A stretch of 22,525 nucleotides of DNA from the NCBI GenBank assembly GCA_002353975.1, contig DEKQ01000094.1, positions 24,301 to 46,825 of the forward strand, read 5' to 3'. The position numbers were made by a program, and so were the translations under genes. The notes beneath the pieces are model-generated. The model was given only the letters and a program-made list of their open reading frames with translations, had not been told where the DNA came from and did no database searches. Positions 1 to 8,627 of this stretch are shown piece by piece. The stretch is from Prevotellaceae bacterium UBA2718 (GTDB lineage: Bacteria; Bacteroidota; Bacteroidia; Bacteroidales; Bacteroidaceae). Positions within the stretch are counted from its first letter, which is position 1. The number at the start of each line of letters is the position of its first letter.

Positions 1-3000
1 CTGTAGATACCGAAATAGTTGCCGTGAATTGCCTTGTCCTTATCCTTGAAATCCTCAGGATCCTGGTCCATGATGTCTGGCTTTGCCGTTTTGCCATCCT
101 TCAGAGCCTTGTCGCCCTCGATAACGGAAGTCTTATGGTTGAGCGACACCTCACGTACACGGTTGATGGTGTAGTTGGTGTGATCGACAATCTCTGGCAC
201 ACGGTCCTCTGCTCCCTGCATCACCATTCGGCTACCGAATACGCCGCAGAAGTCAGCACGCTGGAGGGTGTTCATCAGACGACCAGCATAGATAGAGCAT
301 ACACCATTCTCTTCCCAGTAAGTTGGGTTAGGATATTTCTCACCCGTTGTTGTATTAGTAAGAAGGAGATCGACACTGCCGTCCTTGACGCCTTCAAACA
401 GCGTCAGCAGGTCATCAATGGTCAGAGTGGAGGCCTTGCTGCTGCCGGCCTCAGTGTGATAGTCCGTACCGTCCTTATCCGTACACTCCTTGATACATTT
501 ATATTTCAGCTGATAGTAATCAGCCTCGCGTGCAGGAAGTGTGTGGAATTGCTCGATTGTAATTTCTTTGGCAATGTTATAGTAGTCGGTACCATAGTTG
601 GTAATGTTCAATCCACGATAGCCATCTACGAACGTGAGGTTACCATCACCGTACAATCCACCAAGGTGTCCTGTTCCCAAGGTAATCAAGTCGCGGTGAT
701 ATACATCGTGGATAGATGCTGTAGCATTACCAAATACCGTTGTGGCGTTGGCATACACGGTAGAAGAACCAGAAGATGTATTACCACCAGCGAATACGGC
801 GTTGAAGATGGTAATGCCGGTGTCATCCAAACTACTCCAAGCAGGGTCTTGCTTGTTGCCCAGGTGGTGAAGATCTTCTGTAGTTACATATTCACCTGCG
901 GCATAGCTGCGATTATTGACTGTAACGTCAGACTTTGCCCTACAGTAAGGTTCAACCAGCACCTTGCAGTCCTCGGTAAGCACATACTCGCCATTATCCA
1001 TAACCCATTTGGGGTCATCCTCGTAATAGACATAATCGGCTGGTATGTAAGGTTTGTAAGTCCCTGGGGCGATATCTTTTTCCAGATCATAAGCGTAATA
1101 ATAACCCTCATATTTGTTGTCGTAGCGTTTACCATCCTTGATGCCGACATAGAGCTTACCGTCCTTTTCGTAGGCACTATATACATAACCGATATCACCG
1201 CCACCGAAGACGTTGCCGTTCTCGCGTACCAGCTCCTTCGCTGTACCTATCGTACCACCATGTATATCTACCTCTGTCTGTCCGAATACGTAACCGTCAG
1301 AGTAGAGCGTACCGCCCTCACCGAGGTTGTTATATCCGCGGCCGCCACCGAATACATTGCGGTGTACGTTGCCTTCAAAGAGTTCTACTGATGTCTTGCC
1401 TGCCTTATATATACCTACCAAGGTGCGGACACTGTTGTCCTGGCCGGTAGCATTGATGACACCACGACCGATAGCTGCAATCTCACCGCCACCGAAGAGT
1501 GAGTTACGTACGTGACCACCGTACATCTTGACGTTGCTCCGGTCAACACTACTGTTGTCAATATATCCTCCACCGAAGATGCATCCACTGTCATAGAGGC
1601 GGTTTGTACCATCGCCCGACCATGTCTCGTCATGCAGTTTCTCCTGATAGTAGTCAGAGCCTACCTGAATGTAGTCAAGGTCAGTATCTGTTGTCGGTAC
1701 ACTATTGAAATGACGATAACCGATAAAGCCCTCGTTCAGGGTGATGTTGGCTGTTCCGAAGACAGGACCGCCCTCACCACCACCGTATGCATTACGCTCG
1801 ATGGCTGGGATGCCATCTATGAAACTTGTGCCGTCTTTCTTACCGATGATGACGTGTGTCTCACCAAGAACGTCACCCGTTGTGCTTCCACTGATAGCGC
1901 CAGCGTGGTAACCTACGCTGCCTTGCCAGCCGCCACCATAGACGTTACGTGCTGTACCGCCTTCGATATAGGCGTTGGCAGAAGCGATAAACGGGTTGTT
2001 GAAGTCATCAGTAGCTACAGAATACTTATTGTTCACCGAACCCACGGTTCCTGCGGCGTAGAGGTCCTTTGTTACCTTACCTCCAAGCAGAGCTATGTAG
2101 GTTGTTCCGTGAACGTCGCCCGTGTTAGGCGTGTTGGCATCACCAAGTCCACCACCGTATGCATAGGCACCGCTAAGGCTACCGTTGTACATATAACCAC
2201 AGACATCAGCGCCTTCGTTGATGATAACGTTGGTATTGTATTTCTTGCCGTTTCTATCCGCAGCCAAATCATTGTCCAGACCGGTATCTGTATATTCGCT
2301 GCCTGTTGTGCCTAATGAGAGGTCGATTTCATTTGGTGCCTGAGGCTCAGGAGTCTCGGCTTTCTGATCCGCTGGCAAAGCCTCCCATTCTGCGTGCGCT
2401 GTAGTGTATTCTGCAGTGGCTTGAGTGTCAGCCTCAGTCTTCCAAGCAGCAACAGACTTCTTGTTCATCACGCGCCCAAGCTGACCGCCGCCATATACCT
2501 CATACACGCGAGCGGTGTTGTTCAGGTTCACCTCCGTATATTGCGACCATGTGTCCTTACCGAAACCGGCACCATAGACGGTTGCGTAGTATTCATTTTC
2601 CTTGTCATAATATACCGGTGCGTTGACGTTCACACGGCCATAGAATGTGCGGCGGCAGTTGTTGTTGCCGCCATAGAGACCCGTACGGTAGCCACCCACG
2701 ATGGCATCGCTACTGTTCCAGTTGACATTTGCCTCATATACGTCGCAAGGATACTCCTGATACAGTCCGTAGGCACCACCGAAGATGGCTTCTGCGCGGA
2801 ATGTAGAACCCTCAGGCACGTTGACCACCGTGCGTCGTGTCACGCCCTCCTGATAGCTACCGCCATAGACAGCCTTGAACTGACCGCTCAGCAGGTCGAT
2901 GATGGCAGATGCCTTGTGTGCTGTCTCAGGATTGTCGGCTATGCTTTTATCTATACCCATGCCTACGCCGCCACTCTCTCCGGCACCGAATATCTCAGTC

Positions 3001-6000
3001 TTCTTGTAGGATCCCATGGTCTGCGGTGCGTCGATGAGGATATAACTTCTATCCTGCATCAAATCCTCTTCGTCTTCTCCCAAATAACCCTGTCCTGCTC
3101 CGTATATCTGTTCTACGATATTAAGCGGATTCTTGTTTTCTATAGGGCGGAAGTTGATGAAGGCATTCTCAAGGTATGGTTTGTGATAGCCAAGTTTTGC
3201 ATGACCATTTTCATCGAAGTATGTACGGAAGTGCGGGTCCGTATAGTCATACACACCGTATGCGCCACCGAATATCTTCTCTACGCGTCCCTGTATATAC
3301 TCTATGTATGCGGAGGCATTGAGCATATCGGCATTGTGTACCTTGCTGCGAACTGTCTCGTTGCGCAGGCGGCTGTCGAAGTTGGCTTTGTTCAGAATTT
3401 GTCCACCGAGGTCGTTACCGCCGTATATGAAGTCACGTACGTAGGGGAAACCGTTGACGCCAACGTATGTCTCAGTGTGTCCGAGGATGTTGGCATTACA
3501 TGCTCCGGCGAAGGAGTCGAAGATTCGTCCGTTGTCCAGCTTGATGATACAGTTACCAGCCACTGTGCCTAAGAAACCGCCGCCATACATAAACTCGCAT
3601 TCAGCGATGTCCTCTGACATGCTGGCGCTCCTTGACACTCCGGCAACGGAACCGCATAGATTAATATATGTACTATATCTCGGGTCGTAACTGTAATCTA
3701 TCTTGTTTGTTTCCCAGTTGTATGTACCCTTACCTATGCCGCCTTCCTCGCTGCCACCGAATATCTGGAACATATAACCGCGTCTCAGGTTGACAGTCGT
3801 AGAACCCCATATCTCTGTTTCTACACCCTTACCACCGCCAAACACGTTGAGCGCCTTACCAAGCACGTCCATACCTTGCTCGGCAAGGATGACACCGCTC
3901 CTTCGCTGAGTGATGTGATATTGGTCGTTTTCGTAGAGTTTCTCCTCACCCGTCTCGTCTTCTTCCACTTTGTCGAAGAGACTATCGCGGTCAACGATAT
4001 CACTGTTGATGTTTATTACGACGTTACCGTTTACGATACCGCTGGTGTAGCAGCCGCCATAGATGTTACCACCGGTAAATCGACGGTCAAGGTCCTCATC
4101 GCTACTGGTGATTGCCTGGCCTTCTGTTACGGGAGTGACGGGCTCTTCTGTTGAAGAACTGATAGTGTTCCATATCAGTTTTGTGTGATCTTCGTTCCAA
4201 CGCTTTGGTTGAATCTTCAGACCGCTGAAGTTCATCTCCAGTTTGTCTCCGATGGCATTACTGGGGGAACCTTCCGGTGCGGGGTCGGGATTGCCCATGA
4301 CTCCGCCTTCATAGATAGCATTAAAGCCGGTTACAGGTGCAACGAGAGCACTATTACAACCTCCTACCACCTTGTCATAGATGATAACCTTGTCACTGAA
4401 GTTGAGGGTTGTCTTACCCTCGGTAATCATACTGCCCACGTTACCGCCGCAGTAGAATGAGCCGAACTGTGTAGAGTAAGGTATATAATCGGCAGCATCG
4501 TCATTGGCTCTGCTCTCGAAGACAACGGTTGACTTCACCTTCATGGCGCAGCCTTCCATGTATTTGGCAAAGATTTCCTTGTCTTCCAAGTTCATAGAGT
4601 TAAACTTGGATGCATCAGAAGTGATATCTGTACGTGCCAACGTGCGCAACACACCCTCGTTTCTTCCCTCATCATCGGGTTCGTTGTATTTAATCATGTT
4701 AGCACCATTGTTGCCGAGGAATACGTTGTCGATAATCACATGCGAGCCAATCTTGATGTGCGTCTGGTCAGCCGCTGGAATGCCTGCAACATCTTGTCGC
4801 AGTGAGGCACTGTTACCACCCACATAGAGTTCACCATCTACGCTGACAGGATGTTCTGCATCATCACCTCTTACGAGGATAGACACCTTCTCCGCGTTAG
4901 GACGGATAAGGTTGAGGGCTGTGACAGACTTGAGCTTATCCGGTACGTCGGTCATACCCGCAGCATCAAGGATCTCGTCGGGATTATAGTAGAAGTCTTT
5001 CCACTTTGGATCGTCCTTCAGCAATGGGTTGTCTGTATAGGCATACGAGCCGTTACCACCACCATACACGTTACCATAGATGCGGGTACGGATACCTACG
5101 GTGTTACCGGCATATACGTTGCCTGAGATATCGTTACCGCCATAGACATTGTTTACATGGCCCGCCAGCACTCTGACGCGGGCTGCATAGCCGGCTGGAA
5201 TGTTGTTAGGATTATCTTCTTCTGGCAGTTGTACCTGGTTATAAGGCACAGGGTCGTTGTCATCATTGTTATACAATGGCTTCACGTTCGCCTTGCGACA
5301 GCCGCCATAGACGTTATCGACCACCATTCCTGCACCTTCAACCTGCATGAGCAGACCCTCAGGACTTGTCATGCGGCCCTCATTACCGCCGCCATAGAGG
5401 TTGCGGACCTTACCTCGCTGCAGGTTCCAGCGGGGACGGATGGCCATATCCGCCTTGTTGTTACCGCCAAAGAGACGGCCTATCTGGTAGGCATCACTGC
5501 TTGGATAAGAGAAGGTGGTATTGATACCCATCAGTCTTTCAAAGCGGTCATTGGTCAATAGCTCGCCTTCCCCCTCTGTTGTAATGCGGGTGTCCTTGAT
5601 GCTATTGACAACCTCACTCGGGTTGTCCAGGCTTATGACAGTTCTTTCTGTCACAGTGGCATTGTTACCACCACCGTATGCATAGACGATGGAACCGCCG
5701 TGAATGTCAAGGAATGTCTTGCCCAATACAGGTGGGGAGAGTCTATTGCTACTTGTTGCCACTTCCACACCGTTCTCCTTAGCAAAATAGACGATTTCAT
5801 CGTTCTCTTCCCTTGCATCATATTCATACTCACCATCACCGCCGCCAAAGAGTTGACCGATGTATATCTTCTGGGCATCTGCGGCCTCTTTGGTGACTGC
5901 TTCAGCACCTGTTCCCGTCGTTTCCGTTTTCGTAGAAATCAACAGAAGGGCGTTCCACGTCTTGTCAACGTTATTGTGTGCTGCATGTTCTTGTATAACT

Positions 6001-6311
6001 TCGGGCAATTCCTCGTCCGATGTGCCAATGGTGCCCGCAATATCGTTACCGCCATAGAGACGGTTGATGAGGATATAGTCTGAGGCGTTCGCACCATCAA
6101 TATGCATGAAGGCTCGTCCGTTGACGTTTGCCATACGGGCGCCACCGAAGACTCTGTTCAGGTTGCCTCCTCTGATTGTGACTGTGGAATTGCCACTCAC
6201 ATCGCCGGCATTACCACCACCATAGACATGACCTTCAATAACAATCTGTGACTGAACATTCACAATGCCCAGCAACAGTAACAAGCTAATTATGGTATAT
6301 CTAATCTTCAA
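1..6311 (-). CDS. Giant secreted glycine-rich repeat protein, last visible gene of the fimbrial operon (C-terminus beyond the window)
   Basis: I checked this frame codon by codon: it has no stop from 6311 to the left edge, so at least 2,103 residues are encoded and the end is missing. No ATG lies near the start. The frame opens at TTG, four bases shared with the preceding stop (TTGA), and at once gives a Sec signal peptide (KIRYTIISLLLLLGIVNVQS, residues 2-21). The rest is some 35 modules built on [V/I/L]-[F/Y]-G-G-[G/N/C], such as VYGGGNAGDV, VYGGCRKANV and VFGGGDIGYVYSA, each followed by short T-x-V-x-I strands and a GG turn. This suggests a long beta-solenoid. An Ala/Glu-rich, probably helical segment interrupts the modules near residues 1280-1330. 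From memory, similar very large proteins occur across Prevotella and Bacteroides as hypothetical proteins. A fimbria-associated surface adhesin is inferred from operon position. Sortase, T9SS or other anchoring signals would lie outside the window. Confidence 0.88.
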   Translation of the reverse strand, partial: MKIRYTIISLLLLLGIVNVQSQIVIEGHVYGGGNAGDVSGNSTVTIRGGNLNRVFGGARMANVNGRAFMHIDGANASDYILINRLYGGNDIAGTIGTSDEELPEVIQEHAAHNNVDKTWNALLLISTKTETTGTGAEAVTKEAADAQKIYIGQLFGGGDGEYEYDAREENDEIVYFAKENGVEVATSSNRLSPPVLGKTFLDIHGGSIVYAYGGGNNATVTERTVISLDNPSEVVNSIKDTRITTEGEGELLTNDRFERLMGINTTFSYPSSDAYQIGRLFGGNNKADMAIRPRWNLQRGKVRNLYGGGNEGRMTSPEGLLMQVEGAGMVVDNVYGGCRKANVKPLYNNDDNDPVPYNQVQLPEEDNPNNIPAGYAARVRVLAGHVNNVYGGNDISGNVYAGNTVGIRTRIYGNVYGGGNGSYAYTDNPLLKDDPKWKDFYYNPDEILDAAGMTDVPDKLKSVTALNLIRPNAEKVSILVRGDDAEHPVSVDGELYVGGNSASLRQDVAGIPAADQTHIKIGSHVIIDNVFLGNNGANMIKYNEPDDEGRNEGVLRTLARTDITSDASKFNSMNLEDKEIFAKYMEGCAMKVKSTVVFESRANDDAADYIPYSTQFGSFYCGGNVGSMITEGKTTLNFSDKVIIYDKVVGGCNSALVAPVTGFNAIYEGGVMGNPDPAPEGSPSNAIGDKLEMNFSGLKIQPKRWNEDHTKLIWNTISSSTEEPVTPVTEGQAITSSDEDLDRRFTGGNIYGGCYTSGIVNGNVVININSDIVDRDSLFDKVEEDETGEEKLYENDQYHITQRRSGVILAEQGMDVLGKALNVFGGGKGVETEIWGSTTVNLRRGYMFQIFGGSEEGGIGKGTYNWETNKIDYSYDPRYSTYINLCGSVAGVSRSASMSEDIAECEFMYGGGFLGTVAGNCIIKLDNGRIFDSFAGACNANILGHTETYVGVNGFPYVRDFIYGGNDLGGQILNKANFDSRLRNETVRSKVHNADMLNASAYIEYIQGRVEKIFGGAYGVYDYTDPHFRTYFDENGHAKLGYHKPYLENAFINFRPIENKNPLNIVEQIYGAGQGYLGEDEEDLMQDRSYILIDAPQTMGSYKKTEIFGAGESGGVGMGIDKSIADNPETAHKASAIIDLLSGQFKAVYGGSYQEGVTRRTVVNVPEGSTFRAEAIFGGAYGLYQEYPCDVYEANVNWNSSDAIVGGYRTGLYGGNNNCRRTFYGRVNVNAPVYYDKENEYYATVYGAGFGKDTWSQYTEVNLNNTARVYEVYGGGQLGRVMNKKSVAAWKTEADTQATAEYTTAHAEWEALPADQKAETPEPQAPNEIDLSLGTTGSEYTDTGLDNDLAADRNGKKYNTNVIINEGADVCGYMYNGSLSGAYAYGGGLGDANTPNTGDVHGTTYIALLGGKVTKDLYAAGTVGSVNNKYSVATDDFNNPFIASANAYIEGGTARNVYGGGWQGSVGYHAGAISGSTTGDVLGETHVIIGKKDGTSFIDGIPAIERNAYGGGEGGPVFGTANITLNEGFIGYRHFNSVPTTDTDLDYIQVGSDYYQEKLHDETWSGDGTNRLYDSGCIFGGGYIDNSSVDRSNVKMYGGHVRNSLFGGGEIAAIGRGVINATGQDNSVRTLVGIYKAGKTSVELFEGNVHRNVFGGGRGYNNLGEGGTLYSDGYVFGQTEVDIHGGTIGTAKELVRENGNVFGGGDIGYVYSAYEKDGKLYVGIKDGKRYDNKYEGYYYAYDLEKDIAPGTYKPYIPADYVYYEDDPKWVMDNGEYVLTEDCKVLVEPYCRAKSDVTVNNRSYAAGEYVTTEDLHHLGNKQDPAWSSLDDTGITIFNAVFAGGNTSSGSSTVYANATTVFGNATASIHDVYHRDLITLGTGHLGGLYGDGNLTFVDGYRGLNITNYGTDYYNIAKEITIEQFHTLPAREADYYQLKYKCIKECTDKDGTDYHTEAGSSKASTLTIDDLLTLFEGVKDGSVDLLLTNTTTGEKYPNPTYWEENGVCSIYAGRLMNTLQRADFCGVFGSRMVMQGAEDRVPEIVDHTNYTINRVREVSLNHKTSVIEGDKALKDGKTAKPDIMDQDPEDFKDKDKAIHGNYFGIY

Positions 6312-7339
6312 TTTTCTATTTTCAAAGTAGGGTTATTAAGATCTGGGTCAGCCAATACGTATAAATATGTCGGCTTGACAGTTAGCGTCAATGTTGTTCT
6401 TCCACCTCTGGCCAGTGTTTCCGGTATTGCGGTGTCTAATTTATTTATAGATGTACGCGTGTGTATGAACTTTCCTTTTGAGTCATACACGTCGTATGTT
6501 GTCTTCAGTGACAGCATAGACCTCATTAGTGTCAGGTAATTTGCGTCAAACTCTAATGGCACTGTCGGGCTGAGCGCGCATCCCTCGTCGTCGGTGAATA
6601 CCTCCGCGTTTGTCTCTCCTGCGGTCGGTTCATAGCTGATTGTCTTTATCGGGCTGACATCCGCAGTGTTTGCCTCCAGTGTTATGGTCATGTTATACCG
6701 GCTTCCTGTTCCTGCAAGTATCTCGGCTTTCCTTACCTTGATAGTGCGCAGCTGACTATAGCTATTGTCTATTAACAGTTCAAAGTGGATCGATGCCTGC
6801 AGGTGGTCCAGCAGCAGGTTGGCGTAGTTCTTTCCTCTGTCCTTGCCTACATAGCTGAAGATGCCCTTCTTGACATTAAAGGCATCGGTGCGGTTCTCCA
6901 GGTCTTGCACACCGATGATGACACAGATGTCTGACGGTGTAACGGCTTCAACGCCGTTGAGTTTGAGGACAACACCCTTGGCTATGCCTGCCGGCAATGG
7001 TGTCACAGAGGCACTGTTGACACTCTCCATGGGCATGTAGCCGTAGATGTAGTACTGCGTGTCCTTATTTACGCGGATTGTGCTCCTCCAGTTGTTGTCG
7101 TTTACCTTTTGAACACTTCCGTCAATGATTTCTTCGATAGAGGAGAGGAATATCCTTATCGTTGTATCGTCGTCAATGTCATTGGCAGCGTATGACTTAA
7201 TGCCTCTCACCCACAACTCGTCGCCCTGAGTCTCAGAGTCGTAATCGCTGTTGTCAGAGCAAGACCATAGCAGCGCTGACATTAGCAGCAATGCCATCCA
7301 GCCATTCTTCCTTATGTCGCTTAGCACCTTGTGCATCAT
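6308..7339 (-). CDS. Fimbrillin-like lipoprotein (Mfa_like_1 type), minor fimbrial subunit
   Basis: The product has 343 residues. I chose the ATG at 7339 because it places a basic N-terminus, a hydrophobic stretch (WMALLLMSALLWSC) and a lipobox cysteine (Cys27) in the right order; an in-frame ATG at 7381 would overlap the upstream gene and add 14 hydrophilic residues. The middle contains NLLLDHLQASIHFELLI, which resembles the conserved 'DH-L-A-x-hydrophobic' strand of Bacteroidota fimbrillin-family domains, followed by a series of predicted beta strands. It begins 10 bases after the upstream subunit and its TGA overlaps the TTG start of the giant protein, so the three are very likely co-transcribed and partly translationally coupled. 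Its role is probably an accessory or tip subunit (inference). Family membership is fairly clear but the exact Mfa/Fim counterpart is not. Confidence 0.8.
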   Translation of the reverse strand: MMHKVLSDIRKNGWMALLLMSALLWSCSDNSDYDSETQGDELWVRGIKSYAANDIDDDTTIRIFLSSIEEIIDGSVQKVNDNNWRSTIRVNKDTQYYIYGYMPMESVNSASVTPLPAGIAKGVVLKLNGVEAVTPSDICVIIGVQDLENRTDAFNVKKGIFSYVGKDRGKNYANLLLDHLQASIHFELLIDNSYSQLRTIKVRKAEILAGTGSRYNMTITLEANTADVSPIKTISYEPTAGETNAEVFTDDEGCALSPTVPLEFDANYLTLMRSMLSLKTTYDVYDSKGKFIHTRTSINKLDTAIPETLARGGRTTLTLTVKPTYLYVLADPDLNNPTLKIEN

Positions 7340-7349
7340 ATCTTCTTCT

Positions 7350-8534
7350 TTACCAGTTATACAGGTTTCTTGGGTCTGCAATAGTCACTTTCCAGTCCTG
7401 CACCTCTACTGTTATCACATCCAGTACGGCAGTGCCATAGTGTGCATATACTATCCACGTATGGTTTCGCGAGAAGTCGCCTGCCGCAGCCACTTTGAAG
7501 GGGGCAGTCTTATTCGCACCTCCGCCGACGGAGTAGATTATCTTTCCGCTCAGAGCCTTATCGGTCTCACGAAGATAGAACGGCCCGACGGGCGAGAGGT
7601 CACCCTTGGTGATACCAGCTGTTATCAGGTCTTCATACTCCTGCGATGTCTGTGCTATGTACACATATTCTCCGGGATCCTCAGGCTTTCCTATCTGTTC
7701 GTCGGTTATCGGACTCTCCAGCAGTTCCTTCGGGTCTGTGTTATACGATAACGTGACGACATTGCTAGTGCGCTCATCGTATGGCGTATCAAGAAAGACA
7801 TACTCGTCTTTCGGTATCATGTTGGCGTCAATGCTGACACCTTGGATATTCAATGTCTCTTCAGAATCGGCTGAACGGCTGAACACGAAGAGCACCTTGG
7901 ACACCATGCGTACCAGCTGCACCGGTGCGAGAGCATCGACGGTTCCTACACGCAGTACCGGTGATTCGTCTACCACGGGCTGGTTGCGAATGACTCCCGA
8001 CATTGGCAGGCCCTCATTAGGTACCGCCGTCACGAGTGTTGTCAGTCCGAAGGGGTCTGTATTGCCGCCGGTAGTTCCGAATTCACCCATTCTGGCATCC
8101 TCCAGCACCTCTCTTGTGGTATTGATGCCAAACTCCAGTCCGCTGTTTTCGGGATTGATGTTTGCCAATACATAGACGTCAACATTCGTCGGCGTAGCGG
8201 CAAAGGTTTTGTCAACCACCATCTGTAGGGTCGTACCGCCTTCCGAGTTGAGTGCTTCTATCTCGTCTGCGCTTGCCTTCATATAGCCTGCCAAAGTGTT
8301 GGTGCCCGTCTGGAACACCCATACCTGCAGCGAGTTTACCTTGCGTTCCGCTGTCTCTGCTGTCACATATCCCGTATTGGCACGGGTAGCGATAGCCTTG
8401 CCTGGCGAAAAGACATAGAGACGTAGCAGCGTCTCAGTCTCGCCAGTGCCACCACCGGCTGCGTCGCCATTACTGCAGGCACTCTGTGCTATGGCCAGCA
8501 TTATCAGCATTATGTATGATAGACATTTCGTCAT
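7350..8534 (-). CDS. Fimbrial minor subunit-like lipoprotein
   Basis: The product has 394 residues from the ATG at 8534, which starts a good lipoprotein signal (MTKCLSYIMLIMLAIAQSAC, lipobox Cys20). A longer in-frame start at 8621 would put 29 polar residues ahead of the signal and is less likely. After the lipobox come a Gly-rich linker and beta-rich sequence. LRLYVF, VNSLQVWVFQ and VDVYVLANI are the alternating strands seen at the start of fimbrillin-type domains, and LAPVQLVRMVSKVLFVF is like the Mfa/Fim core strand. The C-terminus ends in strand-like repeats and DWKVTIADPRNLYNW. It lies between two other subunit genes in the same orientation, so it is probably an accessory subunit comparable in role to FimC-E or Mfa3-5. 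One-to-one orthology cannot be judged from sequence reading alone. Confidence 0.78.
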   Translation of the reverse strand: MTKCLSYIMLIMLAIAQSACSNGDAAGGGTGETETLLRLYVFSPGKAIATRANTGYVTAETAERKVNSLQVWVFQTGTNTLAGYMKASADEIEALNSEGGTTLQMVVDKTFAATPTNVDVYVLANINPENSGLEFGINTTREVLEDARMGEFGTTGGNTDPFGLTTLVTAVPNEGLPMSGVIRNQPVVDESPVLRVGTVDALAPVQLVRMVSKVLFVFSRSADSEETLNIQGVSIDANMIPKDEYVFLDTPYDERTSNVVTLSYNTDPKELLESPITDEQIGKPEDPGEYVYIAQTSQEYEDLITAGITKGDLSPVGPFYLRETDKALSGKIIYSVGGGANKTAPFKVAAAGDFSRNHTWIVYAHYGTAVLDVITVEVQDWKVTIADPRNLYNW

Positions 8535-8602
8535 TTCTTTTCTTACTATACAATCCCCGCGTTTGGCCTCCTGTCGGTTTCCGCATCTTACGAGCCACCG
8601 TG

Positions 8603-8622
8603 TTTGGCAGTTCTCCGCCAAA
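8603..8622 (-). other. Intra-operon hairpin between two fimbrial genes
   Basis: A 6-bp perfect stem, TTTGGC / GCCAAA, with an 8-base loop lies a few bases after the stop codon of the upstream subunit and within the 93-base gap before the chosen start at 8534. No T-run follows, so it is not a classical terminator. It could affect mRNA stability or partial attenuation between subunits (inference). Confidence 0.35.
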
Positions 8623-8627
8623 GGCCC

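Noticed and set aside
24..6083. Long plus-strand open frames (e.g. 24-1391, 1512-2315, 2394-3572) opposite the giant gene
   Set aside because: They are codon-aligned mirrors of the real minus frame, whose Gly, Asn and Val bias removes stops on the opposite strand. They lack starts, signals or family motifs.
7340..7381. Upstream ATG for the 343-residue lipoprotein, and likewise 8621 for the 394-residue one
   Set aside because: Both add polar residues ahead of a good lipoprotein signal, and the first would overlap the previous gene.
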